Counted from the first letter of the stretch, positions 1 to 8,455 are shown. The stretch is DNA of 49,469 bases from Gluconobacter sphaericus NBRC 12467 (GCF_006539125.1 NZ_BJMK01000014.1:1-49469); one strand, 5' to 3'. The notes: a model not told the origin generated them from the sequence alone. A program made the numbers and translations.

Positions 1-84
1 GGCTTCGGCTTCGGCTTCGGCTTCGGCTTCGGCTTCGGCTTCGGCTTCGGCTTCGGCTTCGGCTTCGGCTTCGGCTTCGGCTTC
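1..84. repeat. Hexanucleotide tandem repeat (GGCTTC), at least 14 copies
   Basis: Fourteen perfect, uninterrupted GGCTTC units start at base 1 and stop at 84, so the array probably continues left of the window. On the minus strand each unit is GAA GCC, in frame with the merR gene, giving a Glu-Ala dipeptide repeat. Because the unit is six bases, slippage would change protein length without shifting the frame. Confidence 0.97.
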
Positions 85-702
85 GGGGATCCCATTTTCT
101 GCCGTACTGTCAACCGTTTCCGTCAGCATGACCTCGTGGGCCATGGCAGGAACTTCTGGAAAAACAATATCGTCAACGCTGACCTCTGTCGGCGTCACCG
201 GAATGTCTTCATTTTCGACAGGCTCGGCTACCGGCGGTGCGTCCACAACAGATGCAGAACTCGCTTCAGTCACCTCAACCGTGACAACCGGAACTTGAAC
301 CACTTCCGCAGATGCTGCCGAAACCTCTTGAACCGTTTCAGACACAGTCTCCGGAACAGCCTTCTGGGCGGCTGCACGCGTCTTCTCGGCACGGCGCTCC
401 CTCAGAACCCGTAGAACCCCTTGCCCCTTGTATCCCTGCACATAAAGAAGATCCGAAATCAGTCGAAGTGTCTCGATATGCTCGGGGCTGTAATAACGAC
501 GGCCACTTTCCCCGCGAAAAGGCTTTACGCCTGGATAAATGGTTTCCCAGGATCGCAAACGGTGCTGGGGAATATGCAACTCTTCAGCGACTTCGCTGAT
601 AGTGCGGTATGCCTCAGGCGCCTTCCTGACCTTCTCCGGAGCGGAAGCAAGATCGTCGCTCGGTGAAACCATGACGGTCTGGGATATGAAATTATCTGTC
701 AT
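1..702 (-). CDS. MerR-family regulator, partial (runs off left edge)
   Basis: Transcription regulator with a MerR-type winged helix-turn-helix. It reads without a stop from ATG at 702 to base 1, so 234 codons are visible and the C-terminus is missing. Residues 32-100 hold the DNA-binding domain: YRTISEVAEELHIPQHRLRSW, then a GRRYY wing and a helix ending in GYKGQGVLRVLRERR. Residues 110-205 are a low-complexity Val/Glu/Ala/Thr linker, and residues 207-234 are a pure Glu-Ala repeat. The start overlaps the end of ihfA by 11 bases, which implies translational coupling. A MerR gene after ihfA at the end of a plsX-fabH operon is a common alphaproteobacterial arrangement. The target genes are unknown. 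The family call is secure; the C-terminal extension is unusual. Confidence 0.85.
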   Translation of the reverse strand, partial: MTDNFISQTVMVSPSDDLASAPEKVRKAPEAYRTISEVAEELHIPQHRLRSWETIYPGVKPFRGESGRRYYSPEHIETLRLISDLLYVQGYKGQGVLRVLRERRAEKTRAAAQKAVPETVSETVQEVSAASAEVVQVPVVTVEVTEASSASVVDAPPVAEPVENEDIPVTPTEVSVDDIVFPEVPAMAHEVMLTETVDSTAENGIPEAEAEAEAEAEAEAEAEAEAEAEAEAEA

Positions 703-1018
703 GGGAGGAAGCCTCGGCCGCTGCGCCATTCTCGGAACCGTTCATGCGATCCCTCAGCAGTTGGGAAGGTCTGAACACCAGCACTGCTCGCGGCAAGATG
801 GGAACTTCCACACCCGTCTTGGGATTGCGGCCGATACGCTCGCCCTTCTGGCGGACAGAGAATGTTCCGAATCCGCTTAGTTTTACGGATTCGCCTGCTT
901 CAAGACGGTCTGAGATCACACCCAGCAGGCTTTCAAGAATCATGGAGGAGTCATGCCGGGAAAGACCGACACGACTGTAGAGATGCTCGACAAGATTCGC
1001 GCGCGTGACTGTGCTCAT
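692..1018 (-). CDS. ihfA: Integration host factor subunit alpha
   Basis: DNA-bending nucleoid protein of the HU/IHF family, 108 aa, expected to pair with the beta subunit encoded at 18057-18362. The family body spans residues 1-95: an N-terminal helical part (TRANLVEHLYSRVGLSR), then KLSGFGTFSVRQKGERIGRNPKTG, which carries the beta-arm with the conserved Arg-Asn-Pro that inserts into the DNA minor groove. A short acidic/Ala tail follows. The ATG at 1018 fits the family N-terminus. It lies 74 bases after fabH and its end overlaps merR, so it is likely the penultimate gene of the plsX-fabH operon. Confidence 0.95.
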   Translation of the reverse strand: MSTVTRANLVEHLYSRVGLSRHDSSMILESLLGVISDRLEAGESVKLSGFGTFSVRQKGERIGRNPKTGVEVPILPRAVLVFRPSQLLRDRMNGSENGAAAEASSHDR

Positions 1019-1092
1019 GTCACTTGCGTATCATGACGTTCAGAACAGTCAAAGGAATCAATCATTAACCTGCGCACTGTCAGGCCACAGGC

Positions 1093-2067
1093 TTACATCC
1101 GGATAAGAGCAGATCCCCAGGTCAGACCGCCACCCAGCGCTTCCATCAGCACCAGATCGCCTTTCCTGACCCGTCCATCCCGCACGGCTTCGTTCAGAGC
1201 AAGCGGAATCGATGCCGCAGACGTATTGGCATGACGATCTACGGTCACGACCACCCGATCCGCCGGAAGCGCCAGTTTCTTAGCCATCCCGTCAATGATG
1301 CGCAGATTCGCCTGATGGGGGACCATCCACTGGATATCCTGCCCGGTCAGACCATTGACTTCGAGGGCCTCATCGACAGCCTGCGAAAGCTTAACGACAG
1401 CATGACGGAAAACTTCACGCCCCTGCATCCGCAGATGCTGCGATGTTGACGGGCAACCCGCAGCACCATCCACATACAGGATATCGCCGGTCCGGCCGTC
1501 CGAGTGCAGATGCGTGGACAGAACGCCCTCGCCTTCTCCAGCGCCGGTTTCCAGAAGAACCGCCCCTGCACCATCGCCAAACAGGACGCAGGTAGACCGA
1601 TCGGTCCAGTCCAGCAGGCGCGAGAAAACTTCGCTGCCGATCACCAGGACCTTTTTGGCCTGTCCTGACTGCATTAGGGCCGTTGCCGTCGCGAGGGCAT
1701 AGACAAAACCCGAGCAAGCCGCGCTGATGTCAAAGCCAAACCCGGCAGTCATGCCAAGACGAGCCTGCACCTGCACAGCCACGGCCGGAAAGACCTGATC
1801 CGGCGTCGCAGTGGCGACCAGAACGGCATCGACCTGTGACGCATCTACGTCAGCATATTCCAGCGCCTGACGCGCGGCCTCAGCCGCCATGCTGGACGTC
1901 GTCTCGTCATCGGAAGCGATATGCCTCTGGCCGATACCGGTTCGGGTTTTGATCCATTCGTCCGAAGTCTCGATACCGAATTTCCGGGCAAGATCGTCGT
2001 TGGTTACAACCTCACGCGGAAGATAACCCCCGACACCCGTCAGGCGGACACGAATGGGATCGGACAT
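1093..2067 (-). CDS. fabH: Beta-ketoacyl-ACP synthase III
   Basis: Condenses acetyl-CoA with malonyl-ACP to start type II fatty acid synthesis in the cytosol. The protein is 324 aa, the normal family length. The catalytic triad is visible: Cys118 in AACSGF, His251 in VPHQAN and Asn281 in HANTSAA. The C-terminal GGGLTWGSALIRM is also typical. It starts 5 bases after plsX ends, so the two are cotranscribed, as in the classical yceD-rpmF-plsX-fabH cluster of Gram-negative bacteria. Confidence 0.97.
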   Translation of the reverse strand: MSDPIRVRLTGVGGYLPREVVTNDDLARKFGIETSDEWIKTRTGIGQRHIASDDETTSSMAAEAARQALEYADVDASQVDAVLVATATPDQVFPAVAVQVQARLGMTAGFGFDISAACSGFVYALATATALMQSGQAKKVLVIGSEVFSRLLDWTDRSTCVLFGDGAGAVLLETGAGEGEGVLSTHLHSDGRTGDILYVDGAAGCPSTSQHLRMQGREVFRHAVVKLSQAVDEALEVNGLTGQDIQWMVPHQANLRIIDGMAKKLALPADRVVVTVDRHANTSAASIPLALNEAVRDGRVRKGDLVLMEALGGGLTWGSALIRM

Positions 2068-2072
2068 GTTTT

Positions 2073-3173
2073 TCAGCTCACAGGTTCAGGCGCGACCTTG
2101 GCAGCGACAGGAGCGACAGGCTCGGGAGCCCCCATTCCAAGCTGCTCCAGGCGATCGCGGATCTTGTCGTTCAAATGGTGTGTGACGGCATCCATGGCAA
2201 CATCTACAGCCGCGGCAAAGCTCTCACCATCTGCACCGCCATGCGACTTCACGACAATACCGTTCAGGCCAACAAACAGGGCGCCGTTATAGCGACGCGG
2301 ATCGATCCATTCCCGCATCCGCTCCAGACCTGGCTTGACCAGAAGATACCCCAGGCGGGTCAGAAGATTGGTCTGGAAGACGCGCCTCAGAAGGCTGAAG
2401 GCCAACTTGAGAGCCCCTTCACCGGTTTTCAGGGCAACATTTCCCGTAAAGCCATCCGTCACCACCACATCGGTCGTCCCAGCGGTGATGTCATGACCTT
2501 CCACAAAGCCGTGGAACTGGGGAGCCAGAGGACTGGCACGCAAGCGTTCAGACGCCTGACGCAGACGGTCATCACCCTTCAGCTCTTCCGAACCAACGTT
2601 GAGAAGACCAATCGTAGGAGACGGAAGACCTAGGGCGGCCTGCGCAAAGGCTTCACCCATGATAGCAAATTCGACCAGATTGCGAGCATCGCAGGCGATG
2701 TTCGCCCCGAGATCCAGCATCACGATATCACCGCGTGCGGAAGGCTCGACAGCAATCATGGCGGGACGGGAAATACCCGGCAGAGCTTTGACGATAATTT
2801 TGGCCAGAGCCAGCATGGCGCCGCTGTTACCCGCCGACACGACACCGCAGGCTTCTCCGGCAGCGACGGCTTCCATGGCCATGCGCATGGACGAGCCCCG
2901 CACACGAAGCGCCGCAGTCGGCTTCATGTCCATGGAAATACTTGCCGCAGCATGACGGATATCACACAGACGCGCAGCTTTAGGATATTTTGCCAGAGCC
3001 GGCCTGAGAAGGACCTCGTCTCCGATCAGGAGAATACGAGCCTTCGGGTGCCGGTCGGCGGCCAGTTCGAGGCCGGCAAGGACAATATCCGGGGCTCTGT
3101 CACCACCCATTGCATCGACGGCGAGGGCGTAAGGCCCGGAGGCCGCGGTGCCACGGTCAGGCGCTTTGGTCAT
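2073..3173 (-). CDS. plsX: Phosphate acyltransferase PlsX
   Basis: Makes acyl-phosphate from acyl-ACP for phosphatidic acid synthesis; a peripheral membrane enzyme. The protein is 366 aa. Family signatures seen are AVDAMGGDRAPDIVLAGLELA near the N-terminus, SAGNSGAMLALAKI around residues 113-126, and VVVTDGFTGNVALKTGEG around 236-253. The C-terminus has an extra Pro/Val/Ala tail of about 20 residues. It lies between rpmF and fabH in one operon. Confidence 0.96.
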   Translation of the reverse strand: MTKAPDRGTAASGPYALAVDAMGGDRAPDIVLAGLELAADRHPKARILLIGDEVLLRPALAKYPKAARLCDIRHAAASISMDMKPTAALRVRGSSMRMAMEAVAAGEACGVVSAGNSGAMLALAKIIVKALPGISRPAMIAVEPSARGDIVMLDLGANIACDARNLVEFAIMGEAFAQAALGLPSPTIGLLNVGSEELKGDDRLRQASERLRASPLAPQFHGFVEGHDITAGTTDVVVTDGFTGNVALKTGEGALKLAFSLLRRVFQTNLLTRLGYLLVKPGLERMREWIDPRRYNGALFVGLNGIVVKSHGGADGESFAAAVDVAMDAVTHHLNDKIRDRLEQLGMGAPEPVAPVAAKVAPEPVS

Positions 3174-3245
3174 TGAGACAGTTTCCCGGACAGCATCACA
3201 GATGCGGGCCGCGCTTTCTGGAAGCTACGGACCCGCAGGTAGGGA

Positions 3246-3458
3246 TCAGGCGCGGACGGCGGTCTTCAGGCCCTTGCCGCTGTTTCCAGCGGCGACCACT
3301 TCGCGGCCGTCATAATGGCCACAGTGGCTGCAAACGTGATGCGGACGCTTCATCTCACCACAGTTCGAGCACTCTGCATGTGCCTCAACACCCAGGGCTT
3401 GGTGGCTGCGACGCATGCCACGACGGGACGGCGTAGTCTTTCTTTTAGGGACGGCCAT
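3246..3458 (-). CDS. rpmF: 50S ribosomal protein L32
   Basis: Large-subunit ribosomal protein, 70 aa. The start [20 protein letters not shown] is the canonical L32 N-terminus. A zinc-ribbon follows with all four cysteines intact (CSNCG and CSHCG), so this is the zinc-binding form. It sits between the DUF177 gene and plsX, as in many proteobacteria. Confidence 0.97.
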   Translation of the reverse strand: MAVPKRKTTPSRRGMRRSHQALGVEAHAECSNCGEMKRPHHVCSHCGHYDGREVVAAGNSGKGLKTAVRA

Positions 3459-3612
3459 GGCTTTTATGCCTCTTTCTGCTTCAGTGTCGGCACCCCTGCT
3501 CCGCTCCCCGCGGCATCCGGTGCCCTGGTTGTTCGTCGTCTCGTAATTACGTCGAGTTCAGGCGGGCGGCTCTAGCAGAGCTCGTAACATCCCGCAAGTC
3601 AGACGTGGGATT

Positions 3613-4194
3613 TTATTCTTTCCTGCCCCGGTTTTTCAGCGCCGAAAGCGCCGAAAACGGATTGGGACGACGCAGACCATCCGGCTCCTCGCCAGACAGA
3701 TGTTCCCCTTCTTCCCCTTCTGCAGGCGCCACGTCAACTGCATTTTCCAAACCGGCACCAGGTTTGCGCGGATAGGGGTCCAGCATCAGGGCCAGCTGTT
3801 CAGCCGCTGCCTCACCGATATCGACGGCTTTTCCATCATGCGGAACTTCGTCCGGTCCATCCAGGTCGATGGAATCGATATCGAATTCGTCTTCCGGCAT
3901 GTCGGATTCAGGAATGAACTTCAGAAAAAAAGTCTCAGCCAGAACATCTTCGAAAGGCTCGGACGTAATAACACAGATCTGCGTAATCTTCGCCGAAAGA
4001 TGCCCTTCCGCCAGAACGCTCCGGCTCTCCGAAGGCATCAGGCGGAACCGGCAGACCAAGGTTTCGATCTCAGGGATTCCAAGCCGGGCGGCGAGAGCCC
4101 TGCGCTCGGCGGGCGAGGCCTCGATCGTCTCGTCCAGCCCCGATCCCAGCCGATTGAAGGGGATGCGTCGGGAAAATTCGGGTGAATGGGACAT
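3613..4194 (-). CDS. YceD/DUF177 family protein, large-subunit rRNA accumulation factor
   Basis: Protein of 193 aa of the DUF177 (YceD) family, which is associated with 23S rRNA accumulation and is almost always encoded next to rpmF. The core matches the family: an N-terminal FSRRIPFNRLG segment, a central CVITSEPFEDVLAETFFLKF strand region, then an acidic segment (DIDSIDLDGPDE) and DIGEAAAEQLALMLDPYPRKPGA. The C-terminal NPFSALSALKNR motif is also seen in DUF177 proteins. It is the first gene of the yceD-rpmF-plsX-fabH-ihfA-merR unit and is divergent from bamE. The molecular mechanism is not established. Confidence 0.88.
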   Translation of the reverse strand: MSHSPEFSRRIPFNRLGSGLDETIEASPAERRALAARLGIPEIETLVCRFRLMPSESRSVLAEGHLSAKITQICVITSEPFEDVLAETFFLKFIPESDMPEDEFDIDSIDLDGPDEVPHDGKAVDIGEAAAEQLALMLDPYPRKPGAGLENAVDVAPAEGEEGEHLSGEEPDGLRRPNPFSALSALKNRGRKE

Positions 4195-4300
4195 TCAGGC
4201 ACTCCACCCCCGGAATATGGGGGAAATCGTTGACATGCAGGCGCCGTTCGGGCACGCGCTCATTTGAGCGGTTCTCTTGCACAGGATAGTTTCCGGATCC

Positions 4301-4873
4301 ATGAATAACGCATCTTCCCCGACGCCCCAAAGCAGAACACGCCTCCTTCGCCGCTTCGCACAGGCCGGAGTGGCATGTGTTCCGCTGCTGCTCGGCGGAT
4401 GCTCGTTCTTTTCCCCGATTCCCGAGCCGCGCGGCTCCCTGATCGAAAAGACCGACTACGCACAGCTTGTTCCCGGAACGAGCACACGCACCGATGTTCT
4501 GGATCTGCTAGGGTCACCGACCGCTCACGCAACCTTCGACGACAACACATGGATCTACGTGTCCATGATCACGTCCCCGACGCCGCTGACGTTCCCGAGC
4601 GTGAAGAAGCAGCAGGTCGTAGTCCTGAACTTCGATAACGGCGGCGTCCTACGCAAGATGGACACGCTGAACAAGAAGAACGCAATGTATGTCGGCATGG
4701 TAGGCGCAAAAACTCCGACACCGGGCACCAGTTCGTCCATCCTGCAGGAACTGCTGGGCAATGTCGGCCGCTACAACCCGATGAGCGGCATGAGCAGCCA
4801 GTTCGGTGGCAGCACCGGCCCGATGGGCGGTCAGGGCACCGGCAATGGCGGCGCTGGCAATACGCTGCCCTGA
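4301..4873 (+). CDS. bamE: BamE/SmpA-OmlA family outer-membrane lipoprotein
   Basis: Lipoprotein subunit of the BAM outer-membrane protein assembly complex. I chose ATG 4301 (190 aa) over an in-frame TTG eight codons upstream. The signal ends in a lipobox, LLLGGC, with the lipidated Cys at residue 34. The SmpA/OmlA domain follows: GSLIEKTDYAQLVPGTSTRTDVLDLLGSPT, then TWIYVSM and VVVLNFDNGGVLRKMD. The last 40 residues are Gly/Ser/Met-rich and probably disordered. It is divergent from yceD and converges with the histidine kinase, 6 bases from its stop. Confidence 0.9.
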   Translation: MNNASSPTPQSRTRLLRRFAQAGVACVPLLLGGCSFFSPIPEPRGSLIEKTDYAQLVPGTSTRTDVLDLLGSPTAHATFDDNTWIYVSMITSPTPLTFPSVKKQQVVVLNFDNGGVLRKMDTLNKKNAMYVGMVGAKTPTPGTSSSILQELLGNVGRYNPMSGMSSQFGGSTGPMGGQGTGNGGAGNTLP

Positions 4874-4879
4874 GCCTGA

Positions 4880-6274
4880 CTATTTCGGGAGGCTGAGCAC
4901 CACACCCAGCCCTCCCAGTGGGCTTTCCACCAAACGGATCGATCCGCCATGGGCATGAATGATGTCGCGCACGATCGTTAAACCCAGCCCGCTGCTGTTC
5001 CCATTTTGACTGGCCATCGTGCCATTAAGTTCTGAAATTACCGCCCGGCGACTGGCCGACAAACCAGGGCCGTTGTCCTCAACCGTAATTTCAACGTTCC
5101 GCTCTCCCTCACGCAGAGAAAAACGCATCGCCCCCCCGTGGCGGCGGGCGTTTTCCGCAAGGTTTGTCAGCACACGCCGCAAGGCATCGGGGCGCACCGT
5201 AGATTCCACGCCCTCACGCCCTTCCACACCCAGAACCTGTCCCCCAGCCCTTACGGTGGCCGCTGCGACATCAGCAAGCATACCCCTCAGATCAGTCAGA
5301 ACAGGCTCTTCGGCGCCCTCTCCTCGGGCAAAGGACAGATAACTACCAATCAGGCGCTCCATATCTTCAATATCCGCAACCATATCCGCAAGATCCGGCT
5401 TCAAGGCCTCGGCACGGATAGGGCCACAAACCGGGATCATAGCGACGGTCAGACGCAGCCTGGTCAAAGGCGTCCGCAGATCATGCGACACCCCGGCGAG
5501 AACCGCCGTCCTCTGAGCCACGAAACGATTAACGCGCGCCTGCATACGGTTGAAAGCAATGGCAGCCTGACGGACTTCCCGCGCGCCCTGCGGGCGGATC
5601 GGTCCCTGGTCCCTTCCCATACCAAACAGTTCGGCCGCATGACCCAGCCTGCGAATGGCCCGAACCTGATTGCGCATAAACAGACCTGCGATCAGGAACA
5701 GTACGATCGAACTACTGACAGCCCAGACGACGAACAACCAGATCGGACCGATATTCAGGCGCTTCACCGGCACCATGACCACCATCACACCCTGCTGAAG
5801 CTGGATGGACGCCCGGACGGTCTGCGGAGACTCCGACCAGTCCACATCATAGGGCCGTCCAAGATTTTGCCGGATGGATCGCGCGAAATCATCATCCATC
5901 GGACCAAGGACATGATTGGTGCCATACCGGGAAAGCATTTCACCGGGCTGGAATGAAAATCCGAGCTGGGTCCGGGACGACGCGTCCTGAAGCACGAGTG
6001 TCCGCTCGGCGTCTGAAGAGGTGTGCTCGATCATAGCAATAACGAGCGAGACTTCACCCGTAACACCATCCGAAAGGCGCCTGGAGACCACATTCAGGTA
6101 GGTGCCATAAAACAGGCCCAGCGCAATGGCCTGCGTGACCAGCAGCGGAATGAGAACGATCAGCATGGATCGTCCCATCAGGGAGCGCGGCAGGATGCGC
6201 CTCAGCGGGCGGTCCAGCTTCTGCCAGGCGTCGTCTCGCTCCCCCACAGGGTCAGCGTCCCGGCTTGAGAACAT
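4880..6274 (-). CDS. EnvZ-type sensor histidine kinase
   Basis: Inner-membrane sensor kinase, 464 aa from ATG 6274; the longer open frame to 6412 lies inside the response regulator gene and is not a credible start. Layout: transmembrane helix near residues 37-58, a periplasmic domain of about 120 residues, a second helix near 177-200, a HAMP-like linker, a HisKA domain with phospho-acceptor His264 in AGVSHDLRTPLTR, and an HATPase domain with N box (LTNLAENARRHG), G1 (VEDNGPGL) and G2 (SSGLGLTIV). It overlaps the response regulator by 23 bases. The domain order matches EnvZ/PetS-like kinases. The signal is unknown. Confidence 0.92.
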   Translation of the reverse strand: MFSSRDADPVGERDDAWQKLDRPLRRILPRSLMGRSMLIVLIPLLVTQAIALGLFYGTYLNVVSRRLSDGVTGEVSLVIAMIEHTSSDAERTLVLQDASSRTQLGFSFQPGEMLSRYGTNHVLGPMDDDFARSIRQNLGRPYDVDWSESPQTVRASIQLQQGVMVVMVPVKRLNIGPIWLFVVWAVSSSIVLFLIAGLFMRNQVRAIRRLGHAAELFGMGRDQGPIRPQGAREVRQAAIAFNRMQARVNRFVAQRTAVLAGVSHDLRTPLTRLRLTVAMIPVCGPIRAEALKPDLADMVADIEDMERLIGSYLSFARGEGAEEPVLTDLRGMLADVAAATVRAGGQVLGVEGREGVESTVRPDALRRVLTNLAENARRHGGAMRFSLREGERNVEITVEDNGPGLSASRRAVISELNGTMASQNGNSSGLGLTIVRDIIHAHGGSIRLVESPLGGLGVVLSLPK

Positions 6275-6950
6275 AGCCTTTTCCTCGGACGGTATGAAGA
6301 AAACGCGGCTCCTTGGGGTCGACCTCAATCCGACGACGCAGGCGCGTGACCTGCACATCGACGGCCCGCTCACCGATCTCGTCCATTTCAAGGGCGCGGG
6401 CAATGGCTTCACGCGATAGCACTGTCCCGGGCTGACGGGTCAGCACCCCAAGAAGTGCAGACTCTCCGCCCGTCAGATGGACCGCTCCCTGTGGTCCACT
6501 GAGAAGACCTCGTTTGACGTCAAATTCCAGATCTCCCAAACGCAGGACATCCGGGACCTCATCTACAGCCTGCAGGGACGGCACCACCCTGCGCAGATGC
6601 GCGCGCAGACGGAGCAGAAGTTCACGCGGCTCGAAGGGCTTGCCCAAATAATCGTCCGCCCCCGCTTCCAGCCCATCAATCCGGTCCGCCGGCTCACCAC
6701 GCGCCGTCAGCAGTAAGATCGGCAGCGACAGGCCGTCTCTGCGCAGACTGTTCGTCAGCGATAGCCCATCTTCGCCTGGCATCGTCACATCAAGGACAAG
6801 AGCATCCGGCTGAATGCGCTGCAAGACATCCCGTGCCGTCTGCGCATCAAGCGCCGTACTGACACGATAGCCGTTTTCCGACAGATAACGCTGAAGCAGA
6901 CGCAGCAGACGCGGATCGTCATCGACCACAAGGATATGTTCATCACTCAT
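6252..6950 (-). CDS. OmpR-family response regulator
   Basis: Two-component regulator, 232 aa. The receiver domain carries the acidic pair in VVDDDPR, phospho-acceptor Asp54 in LVLDVTMPGEDG, and Lys in YLGKPFEPREL. An OmpR-type winged helix follows, with LTGGESALLGVLTRQPG and VDVQVTRLRRRIEVDP...VRGKGYVL. I chose ATG 6950 because it makes an exact ATGA overlap with the marR stop; an ATG three codons upstream also exists. Its partner kinase overlaps its 3' end. A MarR gene directly before such a regulator recalls petP-petR of Rhodobacter capsulatus, which controls respiratory genes there; the same role here is only an inference. Confidence 0.93.
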   Translation of the reverse strand: MSDEHILVVDDDPRLLRLLQRYLSENGYRVSTALDAQTARDVLQRIQPDALVLDVTMPGEDGLSLTNSLRRDGLSLPILLLTARGEPADRIDGLEAGADDYLGKPFEPRELLLRLRAHLRRVVPSLQAVDEVPDVLRLGDLEFDVKRGLLSGPQGAVHLTGGESALLGVLTRQPGTVLSREAIARALEMDEIGERAVDVQVTRLRRRIEVDPKEPRFLHTVRGKGYVLKPGR

Positions 6951-7435
6951 CGCGCGCAACTTTCCGACGGAGCCTGAAGAGACGCCAGAACCCGCCGGAA
7001 CCCCTCGACAGCTGTCATGCCGGCTTCTCGATACGCCCGGGTCATGACTTCGCGAATCATAAGAAAGAGTTCCCGCTCAAGTGCTTCTCCATTCGCCGTC
7101 AACCGTAGCGGCCGTTTGCGGCGGTCATGACGGTCTTCTTCCTGAATAAGCAGTTTACGCTCCCGCAGATCTCCCAAAGCACGCCCTAGAGACTGCTTGG
7201 TAATGCCCAGACTATTCAGAAGAACCCCGGGCGTAATCCCCGGATGAGCGGCCGTCAGGAACAGGATGCGATGATGCGCAGGCCCCAGCCCCTTTTCACG
7301 CAGAAGCGCCTCACAATCGGCATTCAAAGTCCGCCAGGCCAGCATCATGGCTTCGTAGGACTGACGGATACGATCTTCGCGCAGATAGAGATGCGCCGTG
7401 GCAGATGACGAAACGTCCATAAGACGGGAGCTCAC
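6947..7435 (-). CDS. MarR-family transcriptional regulator (PetP-like)
   Basis: Winged-helix regulator of 162 aa. The recognition region is TPGVLLNSLGITKQSLGRALGDLRERKLL, followed by the beta-wing EEDRHDRRKRPLRLTANG, which is typical of MarR. I chose GTG 7435 because it overlaps the def stop as GTGA; an ATG five codons later is possible. It overlaps the response regulator start by ATGA. The order def-marR-regulator-kinase, all overlapping, suggests one transcript with translational coupling. Ligand and targets are unknown. Confidence 0.88.
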   Translation of the reverse strand: MSSRLMDVSSSATAHLYLREDRIRQSYEAMMLAWRTLNADCEALLREKGLGPAHHRILFLTAAHPGITPGVLLNSLGITKQSLGRALGDLRERKLLIQEEDRHDRRKRPLRLTANGEALERELFLMIREVMTRAYREAGMTAVEGFRRVLASLQAPSESCAR

Positions 7436-7944
7436 CGGAGAATTTCTTCCACATATCCGAATCGTTCGAAATCGGTAATGCGCTGCGGATAGAGAATGCC
7501 GTTCAGATGGTCGTTCTCGTGTTGCAGAACATTGGCATGAAAACCGGTCGCCTCACCTTCGAGCAACTCACCATTCTCATCCAACCCGGAATACCGGACC
7601 CTCGCATGGCGTGGCACATCGGCCCGGAGGCCCGGAATCGACAGACACCCCTCGCTACAGATCATCATCTCATCACCGACAGGGTTGATTTCGGGGTTGA
7701 TAAAAACGCGGGGCAGCAATGCCTCTTCGGGATTCGCCACGCGGTTCGTGGGAACGTGATAGACGAAAATCCGCAAGGGTTGATGAACCTGCGGCGCGGC
7801 CAATCCGGCACCCCGGGCATCGGCCATCGTTTCCAGCATATCTGCGATGAGCGACTGAATTTCCGGGGCTTTCGGGTCGGAAACGGCCTGTGCTACCTGA
7901 TGCAGGACGGGGTTGCCCATACGGGCAATCTTAAGCAGGGCCAT
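7432..7944 (-). CDS. def: Peptide deformylase
   Basis: Removes the N-terminal formyl group from new proteins; a cytosolic metalloenzyme. The protein is 170 aa, standard for the family. All three signatures are present: GAGLAAPQV (residues about 46-54), EGCLSIPG with the metal-binding Cys, and HENDHLNG with the two metal-binding His and the catalytic Glu. It is first in an operon with marR and a two-component pair rather than beside fmt, the more common neighbour. Confidence 0.96.
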   Translation of the reverse strand: MALLKIARMGNPVLHQVAQAVSDPKAPEIQSLIADMLETMADARGAGLAAPQVHQPLRIFVYHVPTNRVANPEEALLPRVFINPEINPVGDEMMICSEGCLSIPGLRADVPRHARVRYSGLDENGELLEGEATGFHANVLQHENDHLNGILYPQRITDFERFGYVEEILR

Positions 7945-8132
7945 GAAAACGTCTGTCCTTTAAACGGGAGTAGCATCCGAGTGTCCCAGAGTGCGCGTTG
8001 GGAATAATCCATTCAAGCGTTCCTGAATGAATTGCGTTCCCCGCAAAAGATGTGTTAAGGGCACCATCCTTAGTTGGAATGCCATATCACGGGTGGCGCT
8101 TAAGAGCGGGCCCATAAGGAGTTGACGGCACC

Positions 8133-8336
8133 GTGCAGGTTCTCGTTCGTGACAACAATGTTGACCAGGCGCTTAAGGCGCTCAAGAAGAAGATGCAGCG
8201 CGAAGGCGTGTTTCGTGAGATGAAGCTGCGTCGCCACTTCGAAAAGCCCTCCGAGAAGCGTGCCCGCGAAGCAGCCGAAGCTGTTCGTCGCGCTCGCAAG
8301 ATGGAGCGTAAGCGTCTGGAGCGTGAAGGCTTCTAA
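8133..8336 (+). CDS. rpsU: 30S ribosomal protein S21
   Basis: Small-subunit ribosomal protein, 67 aa, basic throughout. [25 protein letters not shown] is the S21 signature. The start codon is GTG, preceded by AAGGAG about 11 bases upstream. The gene stands alone and is followed by a strong rho-independent terminator at 8364-8394. A 24-base inverted repeat overlaps its stop codon. Confidence 0.96.
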
Positions 8337-8345
8337 GCCTTCACG
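8322..8345 (+). repeat. Inverted repeat spanning the rpsU stop codon
   Basis: The arms CGTGAAGGCT and AGCCTTCACG pair perfectly over 10 bases around a TCTA loop. The TAA stop of rpsU lies at the apex. It has no T tract of its own and precedes the canonical terminator. It may stabilise the 3' end of the rpsU message or act in feedback control; this is inference. Confidence 0.6.
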
Positions 8346-8363
8346 TCCTCCGAACGGAAAAGG

Positions 8364-8394
8364 AGCCGCGTCCTTCGGGACAGCGGCTTTTTTT
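8364..8394 (+). terminator. Rho-independent terminator of rpsU
   Basis: A stem of AGCCGC-GTCC pairs with GGAC-(A)-GCGGCT around a TTCG tetraloop and is followed directly by a run of seven T. It ends the rpsU transcript 28 bases after the stop codon. Confidence 0.93.
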
Positions 8395-8455
8395 GTGCCT
8401 AAAACCCTGCCTCTCCCCTACCCGTTCCTTTGAACGGACAGGGGCGCGGCGTGAC

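Noticed and set aside
4277-4300. TTG start giving bamE eight more residues
   Set aside because: The ATG at 4301 gives a normal lipoprotein leader, and the extra residues add nothing recognisable.
5138-5956. 272-codon plus-strand open frame across the histidine kinase
   Set aside because: Antisense shadow of a well-supported gene; composition is Arg/His/Gln-rich without domain features.
6275-6412. 46-residue N-terminal extension of the histidine kinase
   Set aside because: It lies fully inside the response regulator gene, and its sequence is Arg/Ser-rich with no kinase homology; the ATG at 6274 is natural.
8010-8029. CATTCA-N8-TGAATG dyad between def and rpsU
   Set aside because: A 6-base stem without T tract or clear promoter elements; too common by chance to annotate.
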